Below, in pieces: positions 32,036 through 40,467 of a stretch of 64,000 nt of DNA. The position numbers and the translations under genes were made by a program. The stretch's first letter is position 1. Each line of letters opens with the position of its first letter. Origin of the DNA: a virus. The DNA lies in IMG/VR virus record IMGVR_UViG_3300034375_007061, positions 49,735 through 113,734 of that record, one strand, 5' to 3'. The notes below the pieces were generated by a model. It was not told the origin of the DNA, made no database searches, and saw only the letters and a program-made list of their open reading frames with translations.

Positions 32036-34699
32036 ATGCCATACGTAGACGCATTTTTTGACAGAGACGCAGACATTATTCGTGCAGTAGAACGCAAAGA
32101 TGGTAAACGTCACTATCAAGAATATCAAGCAAAGTACACATTTTACTATGAAGATCCAAGAGGCAAATACAAAAGTATTTTTGGTGATCAATTGCAACGA
32201 GTAGTATGCAAAAACACAAAAGATTTTAGAAAAGAACTTGCTATAAACAAAGGCAAGAAAATGTTTGAGTCGGATGTAAACCCAATCTTTCAGTGTTTGA
32301 GTGAAAACTATCTTAACCAAGATGCACCTAAACTGAATGTTGCGTTTTTCGATATTGAGACAGACTTTGATCCAGAACGTGGCTTTGCGGATCCTAGTGA
32401 TCCATTTATGCCAATTACTGCAATCACGGTACACTTACAATGGCTTGATGCACTTGTAACTTTTGCACTTCCACCAAAGACACTTACTATAGAACAAGCA
32501 CAGGCAGAAGTTGCAGATTTTGATAATACTTATTTGTATGCTAACGAAGGAGACATGCTAGAAGCATTTCTCGATGTTATTGAAGATGCAGATATTTTGT
32601 CTGGTTGGAACTCAGAAGGTTATGATATTCCTTATACGGTAAATCGTGTTAGTCGTATACTAAGTAAAGATGATACAAGACGCTTTTGTTTGTGGCAGCA
32701 ATTGCCTAAACGTAGAGAATTTGAAAAGTTTGGTAAGACTGCTGAAACATTTGATACCATCGGAAGAGTCCACATGGATTATCTCGAATTGTATCGCAAG
32801 TATACATATGAAGAACGTCATACATATAGACTAGATGCTATCGGTGAGATGGAAGTTGGTGAAAATAAAACGGTATATGAAGGCACACTTGATCAACTTT
32901 ATAACAACGACTTCCGCAAGTTTATTGAATACAACAGGCAAGACGTTGCACTACTAGATAAAATTGACAAAAAACTACGTTTTATTGATCTTGCTAACGA
33001 AATTGCACACGATAATACGGTGCTTCTACAAACTACTATGGGTGCTGTGGCTGTAACAGAACAGGCTATTATTAACGAAGCACATAATAGAGGTATGCAA
33101 GTCCCTAATAGACGTGAACACGAAGGCAACACAGCAGCAGCAGGTGCATATGTTGCATTTCCAAAAAAAGGTGTGCATGAGTGGATTGGTTCAATGGATT
33201 TGAATTCACTTTATCCAAGTATTATTCGTGCTATGAATATGGCTCCAGAAACTATTATTGGTCAAATACGTTTAGATTTAACAGATGAATTTTTACACAA
33301 TGCAACAACACTAGAAAAGAAAAGTTTTGCAGGTGCTTGGGAAGGCAAGTTTGCTGTATTAGAATATGATGCAGTAATGGAACAGCGTAAAGATGTTGCA
33401 CTTACACTAGATTTAGAAGACGGTACTAGTCATGTACTAAGTGGTGCAGAAATATATAAATTAATTTTTGATAGTCAACAGCCGTGGATGTTGAGTGCAA
33501 ATGGTACTATATTTACTTGGGAAATCGAAGGTGTTGTTCCAGGTTTATTAAAACGTTGGTATGCTGAACGTAAAGAACTACAAGCAAAAATGCGCAAAGC
33601 AATTGCAGCAGGAAATGATACAGAAATTGCGTTTTGGGATAAAAGACAGCTGGTTAAAAAGATTAACTTGAATAGTTTGTATGGTGCTATTCTTAATCCA
33701 GGTTGTAGATTTTTTGATAAACGTATCGGACAATCAACTACACTTACCGGCAGACAAATTGCAAAACACATGGCTAGTGAAGTCAATAAAATTATCACAG
33801 GCGAATATGATCATGTAGGCAAAGCAATTATATATGGTGATACAGACTCAGTTTACTTCAGTGCATATCCTGTACTCAAAGATGAAATTGCAGCAGGAGA
33901 TATTCCTTGGGGCAAAGATAATGTTATTACATTGTATGATCAACTATGTGAACAAGCAAACACAACATTTCCAGACTTTATGCGTACAGCATTTCATTGT
34001 CCACGTCCACGCAGTGAAGTTATTGCAGCAGGTCGTGAAGTTGTTGCAGACACAGGGTTGTTTATTACTAAAAAACGCTATGCAGTGCGTGTGTATGACT
34101 TGGAAGGTAACCGCACTGATAAAGACGGCAAACTAGGTAAAGTTAAAGCAATGGGTTTAGACTTGAAACGTAGTGATACGCCAGTGTTTATGCAAGACTA
34201 TTTAAAAACATTGCTAGACATGGTGTTGGATCTAAAGGATGAAAAAGATCTACTAGATAGTATTACTGAATTTAGACGTGAATTTAAAGAACGCCCAGGA
34301 TTTGAAAAAGGTTCGCCTAAACGTGCTAACAAGATTGGACACTATCAACGACTTGAAGAAAAGCAAGGCAAAGCAAACATGCCTGGACACGTTAGAGCAA
34401 GTATCAACTGGAACACACTCAAGCGTATGAATGGTGACAAGTATTCGCAAGAGATTGTAGATGGTATGAAAGTTATTGTTTGCAAATTAAAGCAAAATCC
34501 GTTACAATATACTAGTGTTGCATATCCAACAGATGAATTGCGTTTGCCTGATTGGTTTAAAGAACTGCCGTTCGATGGGGATGCTATGGAAGAAGTTATT
34601 ATTGACAACAAACTTGATAACTTGATTGGTGTACTCAACTACGATTTAGAAAGTACAAAACAAAATAATACATTTAATAGTTTATTTGAGTGGGGTTGA
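32036..34699 (+). CDS. 43: DNA polymerase, family B (T4 gp43 type)
   Basis: 887 residues, near T4 gp43 (898). The proofreading domain has NVAFFDIETDF (Exo I, Asp and Glu) and ILSGWNSEGYDIPY (Exo II region). The palm has motif A MDLNSLYPSIIRAMN, motif B KKINLNSLYGAILNP and motif C IYGDTDSVYF with both catalytic Asp residues. The C-terminus NTFNSLFEWG resembles the clamp-binding peptide. It replicates the phage genome with gp44 and gp45, both present. No intein or intron interrupts it. Confidence 0.97.
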   Translation: MPYVDAFFDRDADIIRAVERKDGKRHYQEYQAKYTFYYEDPRGKYKSIFGDQLQRVVCKNTKDFRKELAINKGKKMFESDVNPIFQCLSENYLNQDAPKLNVAFFDIETDFDPERGFADPSDPFMPITAITVHLQWLDALVTFALPPKTLTIEQAQAEVADFDNTYLYANEGDMLEAFLDVIEDADILSGWNSEGYDIPYTVNRVSRILSKDDTRRFCLWQQLPKRREFEKFGKTAETFDTIGRVHMDYLELYRKYTYEERHTYRLDAIGEMEVGENKTVYEGTLDQLYNNDFRKFIEYNRQDVALLDKIDKKLRFIDLANEIAHDNTVLLQTTMGAVAVTEQAIINEAHNRGMQVPNRREHEGNTAAAGAYVAFPKKGVHEWIGSMDLNSLYPSIIRAMNMAPETIIGQIRLDLTDEFLHNATTLEKKSFAGAWEGKFAVLEYDAVMEQRKDVALTLDLEDGTSHVLSGAEIYKLIFDSQQPWMLSANGTIFTWEIEGVVPGLLKRWYAERKELQAKMRKAIAAGNDTEIAFWDKRQLVKKINLNSLYGAILNPGCRFFDKRIGQSTTLTGRQIAKHMASEVNKIITGEYDHVGKAIIYGDTDSVYFSAYPVLKDEIAAGDIPWGKDNVITLYDQLCEQANTTFPDFMRTAFHCPRPRSEVIAAGREVVADTGLFITKKRYAVRVYDLEGNRTDKDGKLGKVKAMGLDLKRSDTPVFMQDYLKTLLDMVLDLKDEKDLLDSITEFRREFKERPGFEKGSPKRANKIGHYQRLEEKQGKANMPGHVRASINWNTLKRMNGDKYSQEIVDGMKVIVCKLKQNPLQYTSVAYPTDELRLPDWFKELPFDGDAMEEVIIDNKLDNLIGVLNYDLESTKQNNTFNSLFEWG

Positions 34700-35229
34700 T
34701 GTTTGAATTATTTAAAACAGAACACAAAGGTTTAGGAAGTGTTGTTGAAGTAAGTATTGATTATTCTGCACAACAAATTAAAAGGCAGTACAAAGAAAAC
34801 GGAATAACTTGTAACGGAAATGAAACACAGGTAAAAAAACAAGATATAGATAATTTTTTTCAAAATGAAGTATATTGGCTTAATAAACTTCAAGGGGAAT
34901 GGATACCAAAAACTCTAAATATAGATATGCATACACAAACAATAATACAAGAATATACAGGACCAAACTTATTATACCAAAAAAACAACTTGCCTGAAAA
35001 TATTGTTGAGCAAGTTATAGAAATGTATAAATTTTTTAAAGATAAAAATGTTTTTAAAAGAAATGGAAGCATGAGTAATTTAACTTTAAAAGGAAATAAA
35101 CTAATTGCTTTTGATTTTAAATGGGCAAAAAAAAGACCTGAAGGATTAGATATGGAAATTAAAAGTTATAATGATTGGCTTAGTAAAATAGACAAAAATT
35201 TAACAAACACTCTTAAGGAAATGTTATGA
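34699..35229 (+). CDS. Kinase-fold-like protein, unknown substrate
   Basis: 176 residues from ATG 34699, which overlaps the polymerase stop (TGATG). The middle (KLQGEWIPKTLNI ... IIQEYTGPNLL) and late part (NGSMSNLTLKGNKLIAFDFK) follow the order of a small kinase/phosphotransferase C-lobe: a catalytic-loop-like Asn followed by a D-F-x motif. The usual HxD catalytic Asp is not evident, so it may be inactive. It precedes a cytidylyltransferase and sugar-nucleotide genes; a role in surface or base modification is speculative. Confidence 0.4.
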   Translation: MFELFKTEHKGLGSVVEVSIDYSAQQIKRQYKENGITCNGNETQVKKQDIDNFFQNEVYWLNKLQGEWIPKTLNIDMHTQTIIQEYTGPNLLYQKNNLPENIVEQVIEMYKFFKDKNVFKRNGSMSNLTLKGNKLIAFDFKWAKKRPEGLDMEIKSYNDWLSKIDKNLTNTLKEML

Positions 35230-35663
35230 AAGTAGGATTTACATGTAGTACATTTGATTTACTACACGCAGGACATATACAAATGTTACGTGAAGCAAAA
35301 GAACAATGTGATTATTTGTTAGTAGGATTACAAATTGACCCAAGTGTAGATAGAGCTGAAAAAAATGCACCAATACAAAGTATTGTAGAACGTTATACTC
35401 AACTAAAAGCAGTATCGTATGTAGACGAAATAGTTCCATATGCTACCGAAACTGACCTAAATGATATCTTGACAATGTATCATATAGATGTTAGAATATT
35501 AGGAGAAGAGTATCGTGAAAAGGATTTTACGGGCAAGGATATTTGCAAGAAGCGGGGTATCCAGCTATATTTCAACAAAAGAGATCACCGCTTCTCATCA
35601 AGCGATTTAAGAAAACGAGTATGCGAAAGGGAAAACAATGTGGACACTTTGGATCATAAGTAG
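35226..35663 (+). CDS. TagD-like cytidylyltransferase
   Basis: 145 residues with the glycerol-3-phosphate cytidylyltransferase layout: GFTCSTFDLLHAGHIQML with the H-x-G-H motif (residues 14-17), an RxxQ-like segment VERYTQLKAVSYVDEIVP, and the C-terminal RFSSSDLRKR matching the phosphate-binding S-T-T-x-I-x-x-R. It would form a CDP-activated alcohol or sugar. TagD and HldE-type enzymes are alternatives. ATGA overlap with the upstream gene. A promoter-like element lies inside it. Confidence 0.8.
   Translation: MKVGFTCSTFDLLHAGHIQMLREAKEQCDYLLVGLQIDPSVDRAEKNAPIQSIVERYTQLKAVSYVDEIVPYATETDLNDILTMYHIDVRILGEEYREKDFTGKDICKKRGIQLYFNKRDHRFSSSDLRKRVCERENNVDTLDHK
35469..35497 (+). promoter_or_regulatory. 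Sigma-70-like promoter TTGACA-17-TAGAAT inside a gene
   Basis: TTGACA at 35469-35474 and TAGAAT at 35492-35497, 17-base spacing, inside the cytidylyltransferase gene. It would transcribe the small gene at 35638 and the sugar genes behind it. Confidence 0.45.
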
Positions 35664-35802
35664 CGTGATTGACAGCGCAGAACCTAAACTCACTCAATAT
35701 GAAACTTTTGAAACTGCTATGAGTTGTCATATTGAACAGGCTGTACTCGAAGCAGACTTTACACAAGAAGAAATAGCGTTCTGCGAGGACCCGAATGAAT
35801 AA
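35638..35802 (+). CDS. Small phage protein, possible N-terminal membrane anchor
   Basis: 54 residues from ATG 35638 to TAA 35802. It begins MWTLWIISSVIDSAEPKLTQ, a short hydrophobic start that may anchor or signal, then an acidic helical part with two cysteines (MSCHIEQAVLEADF and FCEDPNE). It overlaps both the cytidylyltransferase and the phosphomannomutase-like gene. Function unknown. Confidence 0.5.
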   Translation: MWTLWIISSVIDSAEPKLTQYETFETAMSCHIEQAVLEADFTQEEIAFCEDPNE

Positions 35803-36508
35803 ATTTATTTTTGATGTGGACGGAACACTAACTCCGAGTAGACAAACTATTGATCCAGAGTTTAAAGAGTTTTTCAAACACTTTATCCAAGATAACAAGG
35901 TTTGGCTTGTAACTGGTAGTGATTATGCTAAAACCGTAGAACAACTTGGAGAGGATATTTGTGAAAGTGTTGTAACCGTGTATAATTGTTCAGGAAACGA
36001 TACATGGTTCAAAGGCAAACGTGTAAACAGCAAACCATTTGAAGCACCTAAAGAACTATATGATCTAATGAATGGCTGGTTGCAAGGTAGTCCATTTTCA
36101 CTACGTACGGGTAATCATATTGAAGAACGCACAGGAACAATCAACTTTTCAATTGTAGGACGTAATTGTACGTTAGGAGAACGTAAATTATATATTAAGC
36201 ATGATCTTGAAAATAGAGAACGTGAAAGTATTGCTTTTCAAATTAATAGTGAGTTTCCTAATATTACAGCAGCAGTTGGTGGCGAAACAGGTATTGACAT
36301 ATATCGCAAAGGTGGCGACAAAAGTCAAATACTAGAAGACTTTAATAAAAATGATAAGATTTATTTCTTTGGCGATCGTATGGAGCCAGGTGGCAATGAT
36401 TGGCCATTAGCAGCAAAACTAAACAAACAAAGATGTTACAATGTAAAAGATTGGCGTGATACTATGGAACGGTTACAATACTTTCAAGAGGCGAAAATAG
36501 CAGCATGA
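35795..36508 (+). CDS. Phosphomannomutase-like HAD enzyme (eukaryotic PMM type)
   Basis: 237 residues, close to eukaryotic-type PMM (about 245). The HAD nucleophile motif is FIFDVDGTLTPSRQ with Asp7 and Asp9; motif 2 is WLVTGSDYAK; and motif 4 is YFFGDRMEPGGNDWPLA, which matches the G-D-x-x-x-P-G-G-N-D of alpha-PMM. It would convert mannose-6-phosphate to mannose-1-phosphate, or act on related sugar phosphates. The neighbours are a cytidylyltransferase and a nucleotide-sugar dehydrogenase. Overlaps both neighbours. Confidence 0.8.
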   Translation: MNKFIFDVDGTLTPSRQTIDPEFKEFFKHFIQDNKVWLVTGSDYAKTVEQLGEDICESVVTVYNCSGNDTWFKGKRVNSKPFEAPKELYDLMNGWLQGSPFSLRTGNHIEERTGTINFSIVGRNCTLGERKLYIKHDLENRERESIAFQINSEFPNITAAVGGETGIDIYRKGGDKSQILEDFNKNDKIYFFGDRMEPGGNDWPLAAKLNKQRCYNVKDWRDTMERLQYFQEAKIAA

Positions 36509-37251
36509 TTATAGCAGGTCACGGATTTGTAGGTAAAGCATATGAATGGTTGTTTGCTAACTATAGAAGAAAAATAGAAATACATGATCCTGCAAAAGGG
36601 TTTACAGCTGACTTTGATAATACAAGTGCAGTAATTATTTGTGTACCAACACCGCAAGCAGATGACGGCTCTTGTGATATGAGTGCAGTTTATGATGTAG
36701 TAGGCAAGTGTAGACCAGATACACCAATAATGATCAAAAGTACAATTAGTTTGCAAGGATGGTATGAACTTAAAGACCGCTTTCCAAATCATAAATTTTG
36801 TTTTAGCCCAGAGTTTTTAAGAGCAGCAAATCACATGATTGATATTAAAAATATGGATACCTTTATTATTAGTGGTGATACAGAATACTGGCGTGATCAA
36901 ATTAGTTACAACTGGCCACATATGCGTATACGCACCGTAAAACCTGAAGAAGCTATAGCAATAAAATATTTTAGAAATGCTTTTTTAGCAACTAAAGTTA
37001 GTTTTTTCAATGAAATATATGACTTTTGTTCAGCATACGATATCAGCTTTGATCAAGTTCAAGGCGGTATTATAGCAGATAAAAGAATAGGAGAAAGTCA
37101 TAGTTACGTATGGCCAGATGAAGGGGTAAGAGGTTGGGGAGGATATTGTTTTCCAAAAGACACCAGTGCTCTATTAAAAATGGCAGCAGAAAAAAATATT
37201 AATCTAAATACACTAGAAGCAGCAGTTGAATACAATAAAAAAATACGTTGA
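36505..37251 (+). CDS. UDP-glucose/GDP-mannose dehydrogenase-like protein, short form
   Basis: 248 residues, against about 430 in the family: the N-terminal NAD domain (MIIAGHGFVGKAYEWL) and the central catalytic domain are present, but the C-terminal nucleotide-sugar-binding domain is absent. Visible markers are VPTPQADDGSCD, EFLRAANHMIDI and the catalytic Cys in GWGGYCFPKDTSALL. Whether it still oxidises a sugar nucleotide without the third domain is open; similar short forms may occur in other phages. The 3' end carries the promoter for gp45. Confidence 0.8.
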   Translation: MIIAGHGFVGKAYEWLFANYRRKIEIHDPAKGFTADFDNTSAVIICVPTPQADDGSCDMSAVYDVVGKCRPDTPIMIKSTISLQGWYELKDRFPNHKFCFSPEFLRAANHMIDIKNMDTFIISGDTEYWRDQISYNWPHMRIRTVKPEEAIAIKYFRNAFLATKVSFFNEIYDFCSAYDISFDQVQGGIIADKRIGESHSYVWPDEGVRGWGGYCFPKDTSALLKMAAEKNINLNTLEAAVEYNKKIR

Positions 37252-37276
37252 CAATCAACAACTTAGGCAGTATAAT
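37248..37276 (+). promoter_or_regulatory. Perfect sigma-70 promoter TTGACA-17-TATAAT for the sliding clamp
   Basis: TTGACA at 37248-37253, 17 bases, TATAAT at 37271-37276, then the ribosome site TAGGAGA and the gp45 start at 37297. Both boxes are full consensus and the element is mostly intergenic. Confidence 0.85.
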
Positions 37277-37296
37277 AAGAAACATAGGAGAAACAT

Positions 37297-38028
37297 ATGA
37301 AAGACATTCTACAAGACATTGTAAGCCATACACATTCGTTAGGCATTATTTCAACACTTAAAATTACAACAGAAAATGATATCACAACTATTGAAAGTAT
37401 GGCAGACGATAGAAGTGTTATTATGACAGCAACAACACATTCACCAGTAGGCGAATTTGTAGGTACATTTGGTATGCCTGATTTAGGTAAACTAGCTTAT
37501 CATTTAAAAAATCCAATGTACAGAGAAAATGCTAAAATTGAAGTAATAAGTGCAGAACGCAACGGTGAAGTTGTTCCAACACATATTCACTTTGAAAACG
37601 ATACAGGTGACTTTAAAAACGATTATCGTTTTATGATTAAAGAAATTATCGAAGAAAAAATTAAAAAGTTTAGTTTTAAAGTTAATACATATGATGTAGA
37701 AATCCAGCCAAGAATTGGTAAAATTGAACAAATGAAATACATGCAAGGCGGACACACAGAAGAAACGGTGTTCCAAGTTAAAACTGAAAATGATAACTTG
37801 GTATTTTATTTTGGTGATGATGTAACACACGCAGGTAACTTTGTATTTGAGCAAGGTATTACTGGAAAACTAACACATACATGGGCATGGCCTGTTTCAC
37901 AAACTATTGCTATTTTGAACTTGGATGGTGATAAAACTATGAGCATCACAGACCAAGGTGCTATGAAGATTAGTGTAGACAGCGGCATGGCAAAATACGA
38001 TTACATTCTACCGGCTCAACAAAAATAA
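37297..38028 (+). CDS. 45: DNA polymerase sliding clamp (T4 gp45 type)
   Basis: 243 residues, T4 gp45 being 228. The segment EFVGTFGMPDLGKLAYHLKN in the N-terminal domain is the best match to gp45 and its marine homologues. Remaining sequence shows alternating beta strands typical of the clamp fold (HIHFENDTGDFKNDYRFMI). It tethers gp43 to DNA and, in T4, is also the mobile enhancer of late transcription, which fits the late promoters here. It overlaps the DpdA-like gene by one base (TAATG). Confidence 0.88.
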   Translation: MKDILQDIVSHTHSLGIISTLKITTENDITTIESMADDRSVIMTATTHSPVGEFVGTFGMPDLGKLAYHLKNPMYRENAKIEVISAERNGEVVPTHIHFENDTGDFKNDYRFMIKEIIEEKIKKFSFKVNTYDVEIQPRIGKIEQMKYMQGGHTEETVFQVKTENDNLVFYFGDDVTHAGNFVFEQGITGKLTHTWAWPVSQTIAILNLDGDKTMSITDQGAMKISVDSGMAKYDYILPAQQK

Positions 38029-39584
38029 TGAAAACAAACCTAACTGAAACACAAAAAGATTATGCAGTATTTTTACCTAGTATTAGCGGCTTTTATGGCA
38101 CGTTTGTAGGTAAACAAAGATATGAAGATTATGTTGATCCTTCTCGTGTTCCAGCAGGTTTAGGCAATGTAGAAAGTCTTAATTTTTTAAATCCTAAAGA
38201 CGGAGCATTCCATTACAAGTGGGCGCTCTATTCTGCTGGTCACGCAGATTTAGATACGACTAAATTTGTTGATAAAGAAGATATGGTGCGTAACCGTGAT
38301 AGAGATAATTCATGGTTGCTAGGCGACTCAGGTGGTTTCCAAATTGCTAAAGGGTTGTGGCCCGGTGACTGGACTAGCGAAACTTGTCCACATGCAAATA
38401 AAAAACGTGAGCTTGTTGTAAACTGGATGGAAGAATACATGGACTACGGAATGATGCTTGATATTCCTACATGGACCTTCCAAAGTGCAAAAGCAAGTAA
38501 AGCAACTAACATAAAAAGTTATGATGATGCTGTAAAAGCTACTCATATTAATGCACGTTATTACATGAAACATAGACGTGGTAACTTTAAGGTATTAAAC
38601 GTACTACAAGGCAGTAATCATACTAATGCCGATAGTTGGTATGAAGAATTCAAAGGTTATTGTGATCCAAAACAATATCCAGATACACACTTTAATGGCT
38701 GGGCAATGGGTGGTCAAAACATGTGTGATGTTCATTTGATTTTACGCAGACTTGTACACATGATACACGATGGATTACTTGAACAAGGGCTGCATGATGT
38801 AATGCACTTCTTGGGCACAAGTAAACTAGAATGGGCTGTGTTACTTACTGACATACAACGAGCTGTTCGCAAATATCATAATCCTAACTTTATGATTACA
38901 TATGATTGTGCATCTCCTTTTCTTGCAACAGCAAACGGTCAAATTTATCATAACATTAGATTAGATCACAAAGGCAAATGGAGTTATATTATGAGTCCAG
39001 GTGCTGACGCTTTGAAATATGCTAGTGATACTAGAAGTTTTATAGACGCAGTACTACAAGATGGCTTATTACCTACATTTGAAGAATCTCCTGTTAGTCA
39101 ACACTGCAAAATGAATGATATTTGCATTTATGCTCCAGGCGATAAAAACAAAGTTGGTACTATTAAAGTTGAAAAAGGTAAGCCAGAACTTGATAAACAA
39201 GGTAATCCTTTACTAGACGATAACGGAAATCCAATTATTATGCGTAAAGATAGCACAAGTTGGGATTCATTTAGTTATGCGCTACAAATGGGTCATAATG
39301 TTTGGATGCATATTGAAAGTACACAACGTGCAAACGAGCGTTATGATGCAGGAGAATATCCTTACATGATGGTATACGAACCAAGTATTAGACATGTGTT
39401 TAGAGATATTGTCAATGAAATCTTTGCACAAAAAGATCGTGAAAAAAGTCTTGCAGTTATTAACAAATATGGTGACGATAAATCGCTAAGTATTTGGACA
39501 CACATTATTGGTACTAGATTGAAAGTTGGTAAGAAAACAATAACACCGGAAGCAAAAGCAGACGAATTATTTGATTGGGGTTGA
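38028..39584 (+). CDS. dpdA: DpdA-like DNA deazaguanine transglycosylase (TGT family)
   Basis: 518 residues, longer than bacterial TGT (about 375). TGT-family landmarks are in order: LLGDSGGFQIA (Asp100), LDIPTW (Asp145), NVLQGSN (Gln194-Gly195), GWAMGGQ (224-229) and TYDCASPF with the presumed nucleophile Asp293. The zinc site of bacterial TGT is not seen in the usual form. Phage members of this family (DpdA) exchange guanine in DNA for preQ0 or derivatives, protecting against restriction. FolE, QueD-like, QueE and QueC-like genes elsewhere would supply preQ0. A tRNA substrate is a less likely alternative. It follows gp45 by a TAATG junction. Confidence 0.8.
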   Translation: MKTNLTETQKDYAVFLPSISGFYGTFVGKQRYEDYVDPSRVPAGLGNVESLNFLNPKDGAFHYKWALYSAGHADLDTTKFVDKEDMVRNRDRDNSWLLGDSGGFQIAKGLWPGDWTSETCPHANKKRELVVNWMEEYMDYGMMLDIPTWTFQSAKASKATNIKSYDDAVKATHINARYYMKHRRGNFKVLNVLQGSNHTNADSWYEEFKGYCDPKQYPDTHFNGWAMGGQNMCDVHLILRRLVHMIHDGLLEQGLHDVMHFLGTSKLEWAVLLTDIQRAVRKYHNPNFMITYDCASPFLATANGQIYHNIRLDHKGKWSYIMSPGADALKYASDTRSFIDAVLQDGLLPTFEESPVSQHCKMNDICIYAPGDKNKVGTIKVEKGKPELDKQGNPLLDDNGNPIIMRKDSTSWDSFSYALQMGHNVWMHIESTQRANERYDAGEYPYMMVYEPSIRHVFRDIVNEIFAQKDREKSLAVINKYGDDKSLSIWTHIIGTRLKVGKKTITPEAKADELFDWG

Positions 39585-39585
39585 T

Positions 39586-39807
39586 ATGAGTAACTTTACA
39601 GATGAAAAAGATAAACTAAAAAGCTACTTAGAAGAATTAAAACGAAAACACAAAAAATTACATGAACAAATTGATCAATATCACGGTATTGAAGTCACTC
39701 CAGAAATAAGAAAACTTAAAACACATAAACTTTTTATAAAAGATGAAATGCATAGAATTCAAACAAAACTTGAAAACTTAGGACATTACAAAAATGGACG
39801 AGCATGA
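39586..39807 (+). CDS. Small DUF465/YdcH-like coiled-coil protein
   Basis: 73 residues from ATG 39586. LEELKRKHKKLHEQIDQYHG and IRKLKTHKLFIKDEMHRIQ match the helical hairpin pattern of DUF465, a short bacterial family with the L-K-x-x-K-L-x-x-K-D-E-I signature. Function in bacteria is unknown. It is downstream of the DpdA-like gene with only one base between. Confidence 0.65.
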   Translation: MSNFTDEKDKLKSYLEELKRKHKKLHEQIDQYHGIEVTPEIRKLKTHKLFIKDEMHRIQTKLENLGHYKNGRA

Positions 39808-39964
39808 AAAGAAAGTTAGATTAGAACATATTGATATGGCTTTAGAAGAACTTGATAAAATCATTGACACAATGAATAAAAAAGGCTATAGTAATGAAAA
39901 AATAAACGAGTTTAACAAACAACGTTGGAATCTTTGGAATGAAAGGTATAGGCTTAAACAATGA
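39794..39964 (+). CDS. Small charged helical protein, unknown
   Basis: 56 residues from ATG 39794 to TGA 39964 (MDEHEKKVRLEHIDMALEEL). Highly charged and probably helical throughout, ending NEFNKQRWNLWNERYRLKQ. The start overlaps the DUF465-like gene and the stop overlaps the next start (ATGA). Function unknown. Confidence 0.5.
   Translation: MDEHEKKVRLEHIDMALEELDKIIDTMNKKGYSNEKINEFNKQRWNLWNERYRLKQ
39864..39892 (+). promoter_or_regulatory. Sigma-70-like promoter TTGACA-17-TATAGT inside a gene
   Basis: TTGACA at 39864-39869 and TATAGT at 39887-39892, 17-base spacing, within the 56-residue gene and about 70 bases before the gene at 39961. Confidence 0.5.
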
Positions 39965-40467
39965 AACGAGATTATGATAGTGGTGTAACATCAGAAGGTG
40001 TAAACTTTTTTGTTGGTACTGAAGTAGAACACACACCGCAGTTTGGTAAGAAAACACTTTTTGTTGTAGGTGTACAAAACTTTGAAGAAATTGTAGAACA
40101 CGCAGATAAAGCGGGTGTAGATCATATTTACTTGGGTGCTAATATGAGTTGGAGCAAGGACGAGTCTTGGGACGAAATGGTATTTCCATTGTTGAAAGAC
40201 GGTTACTGGGTAACACTAGATTTTCCTGTGCAAGACATTGAATGGGTGCTAGAGTGCGGCTATACAGAATACAATCGCTTTATTCCAATGATTAGCGTAA
40301 AAATGCCTTACATTGATCTACTAGGTTACAATGCTTGTTTAAAAGTAGATGACAAGGATTTTGATGCTACTAATCCAGGTGTATGGGTACATCGTGTACA
40401 TGATTTAAAAGATAAATCAAAGTTTACAGATTGGTCTAAATACACCACAGATGAAATTATCGCTTGA
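39961..40467 (+). CDS. Conserved T4-like marine phage protein, unknown
   Basis: 168 residues. The opening SGVTSEGVNFFVGTEVEHTP and TLFVVGVQNFEEIVEHADKA are familiar from a conserved family of T4-like marine phages. The alternating strand/helix pattern (HIYLGANMSW, WVTLDFPVQDIEWVLECGYT) suggests a TIM-barrel-like or Rossmann-like fold, but no catalytic residues can be named. It sits directly before the QueD-like gene, which may hint at a pathway link. Confidence 0.6.
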   Translation: MKRDYDSGVTSEGVNFFVGTEVEHTPQFGKKTLFVVGVQNFEEIVEHADKAGVDHIYLGANMSWSKDESWDEMVFPLLKDGYWVTLDFPVQDIEWVLECGYTEYNRFIPMISVKMPYIDLLGYNACLKVDDKDFDATNPGVWVHRVHDLKDKSKFTDWSKYTTDEIIA

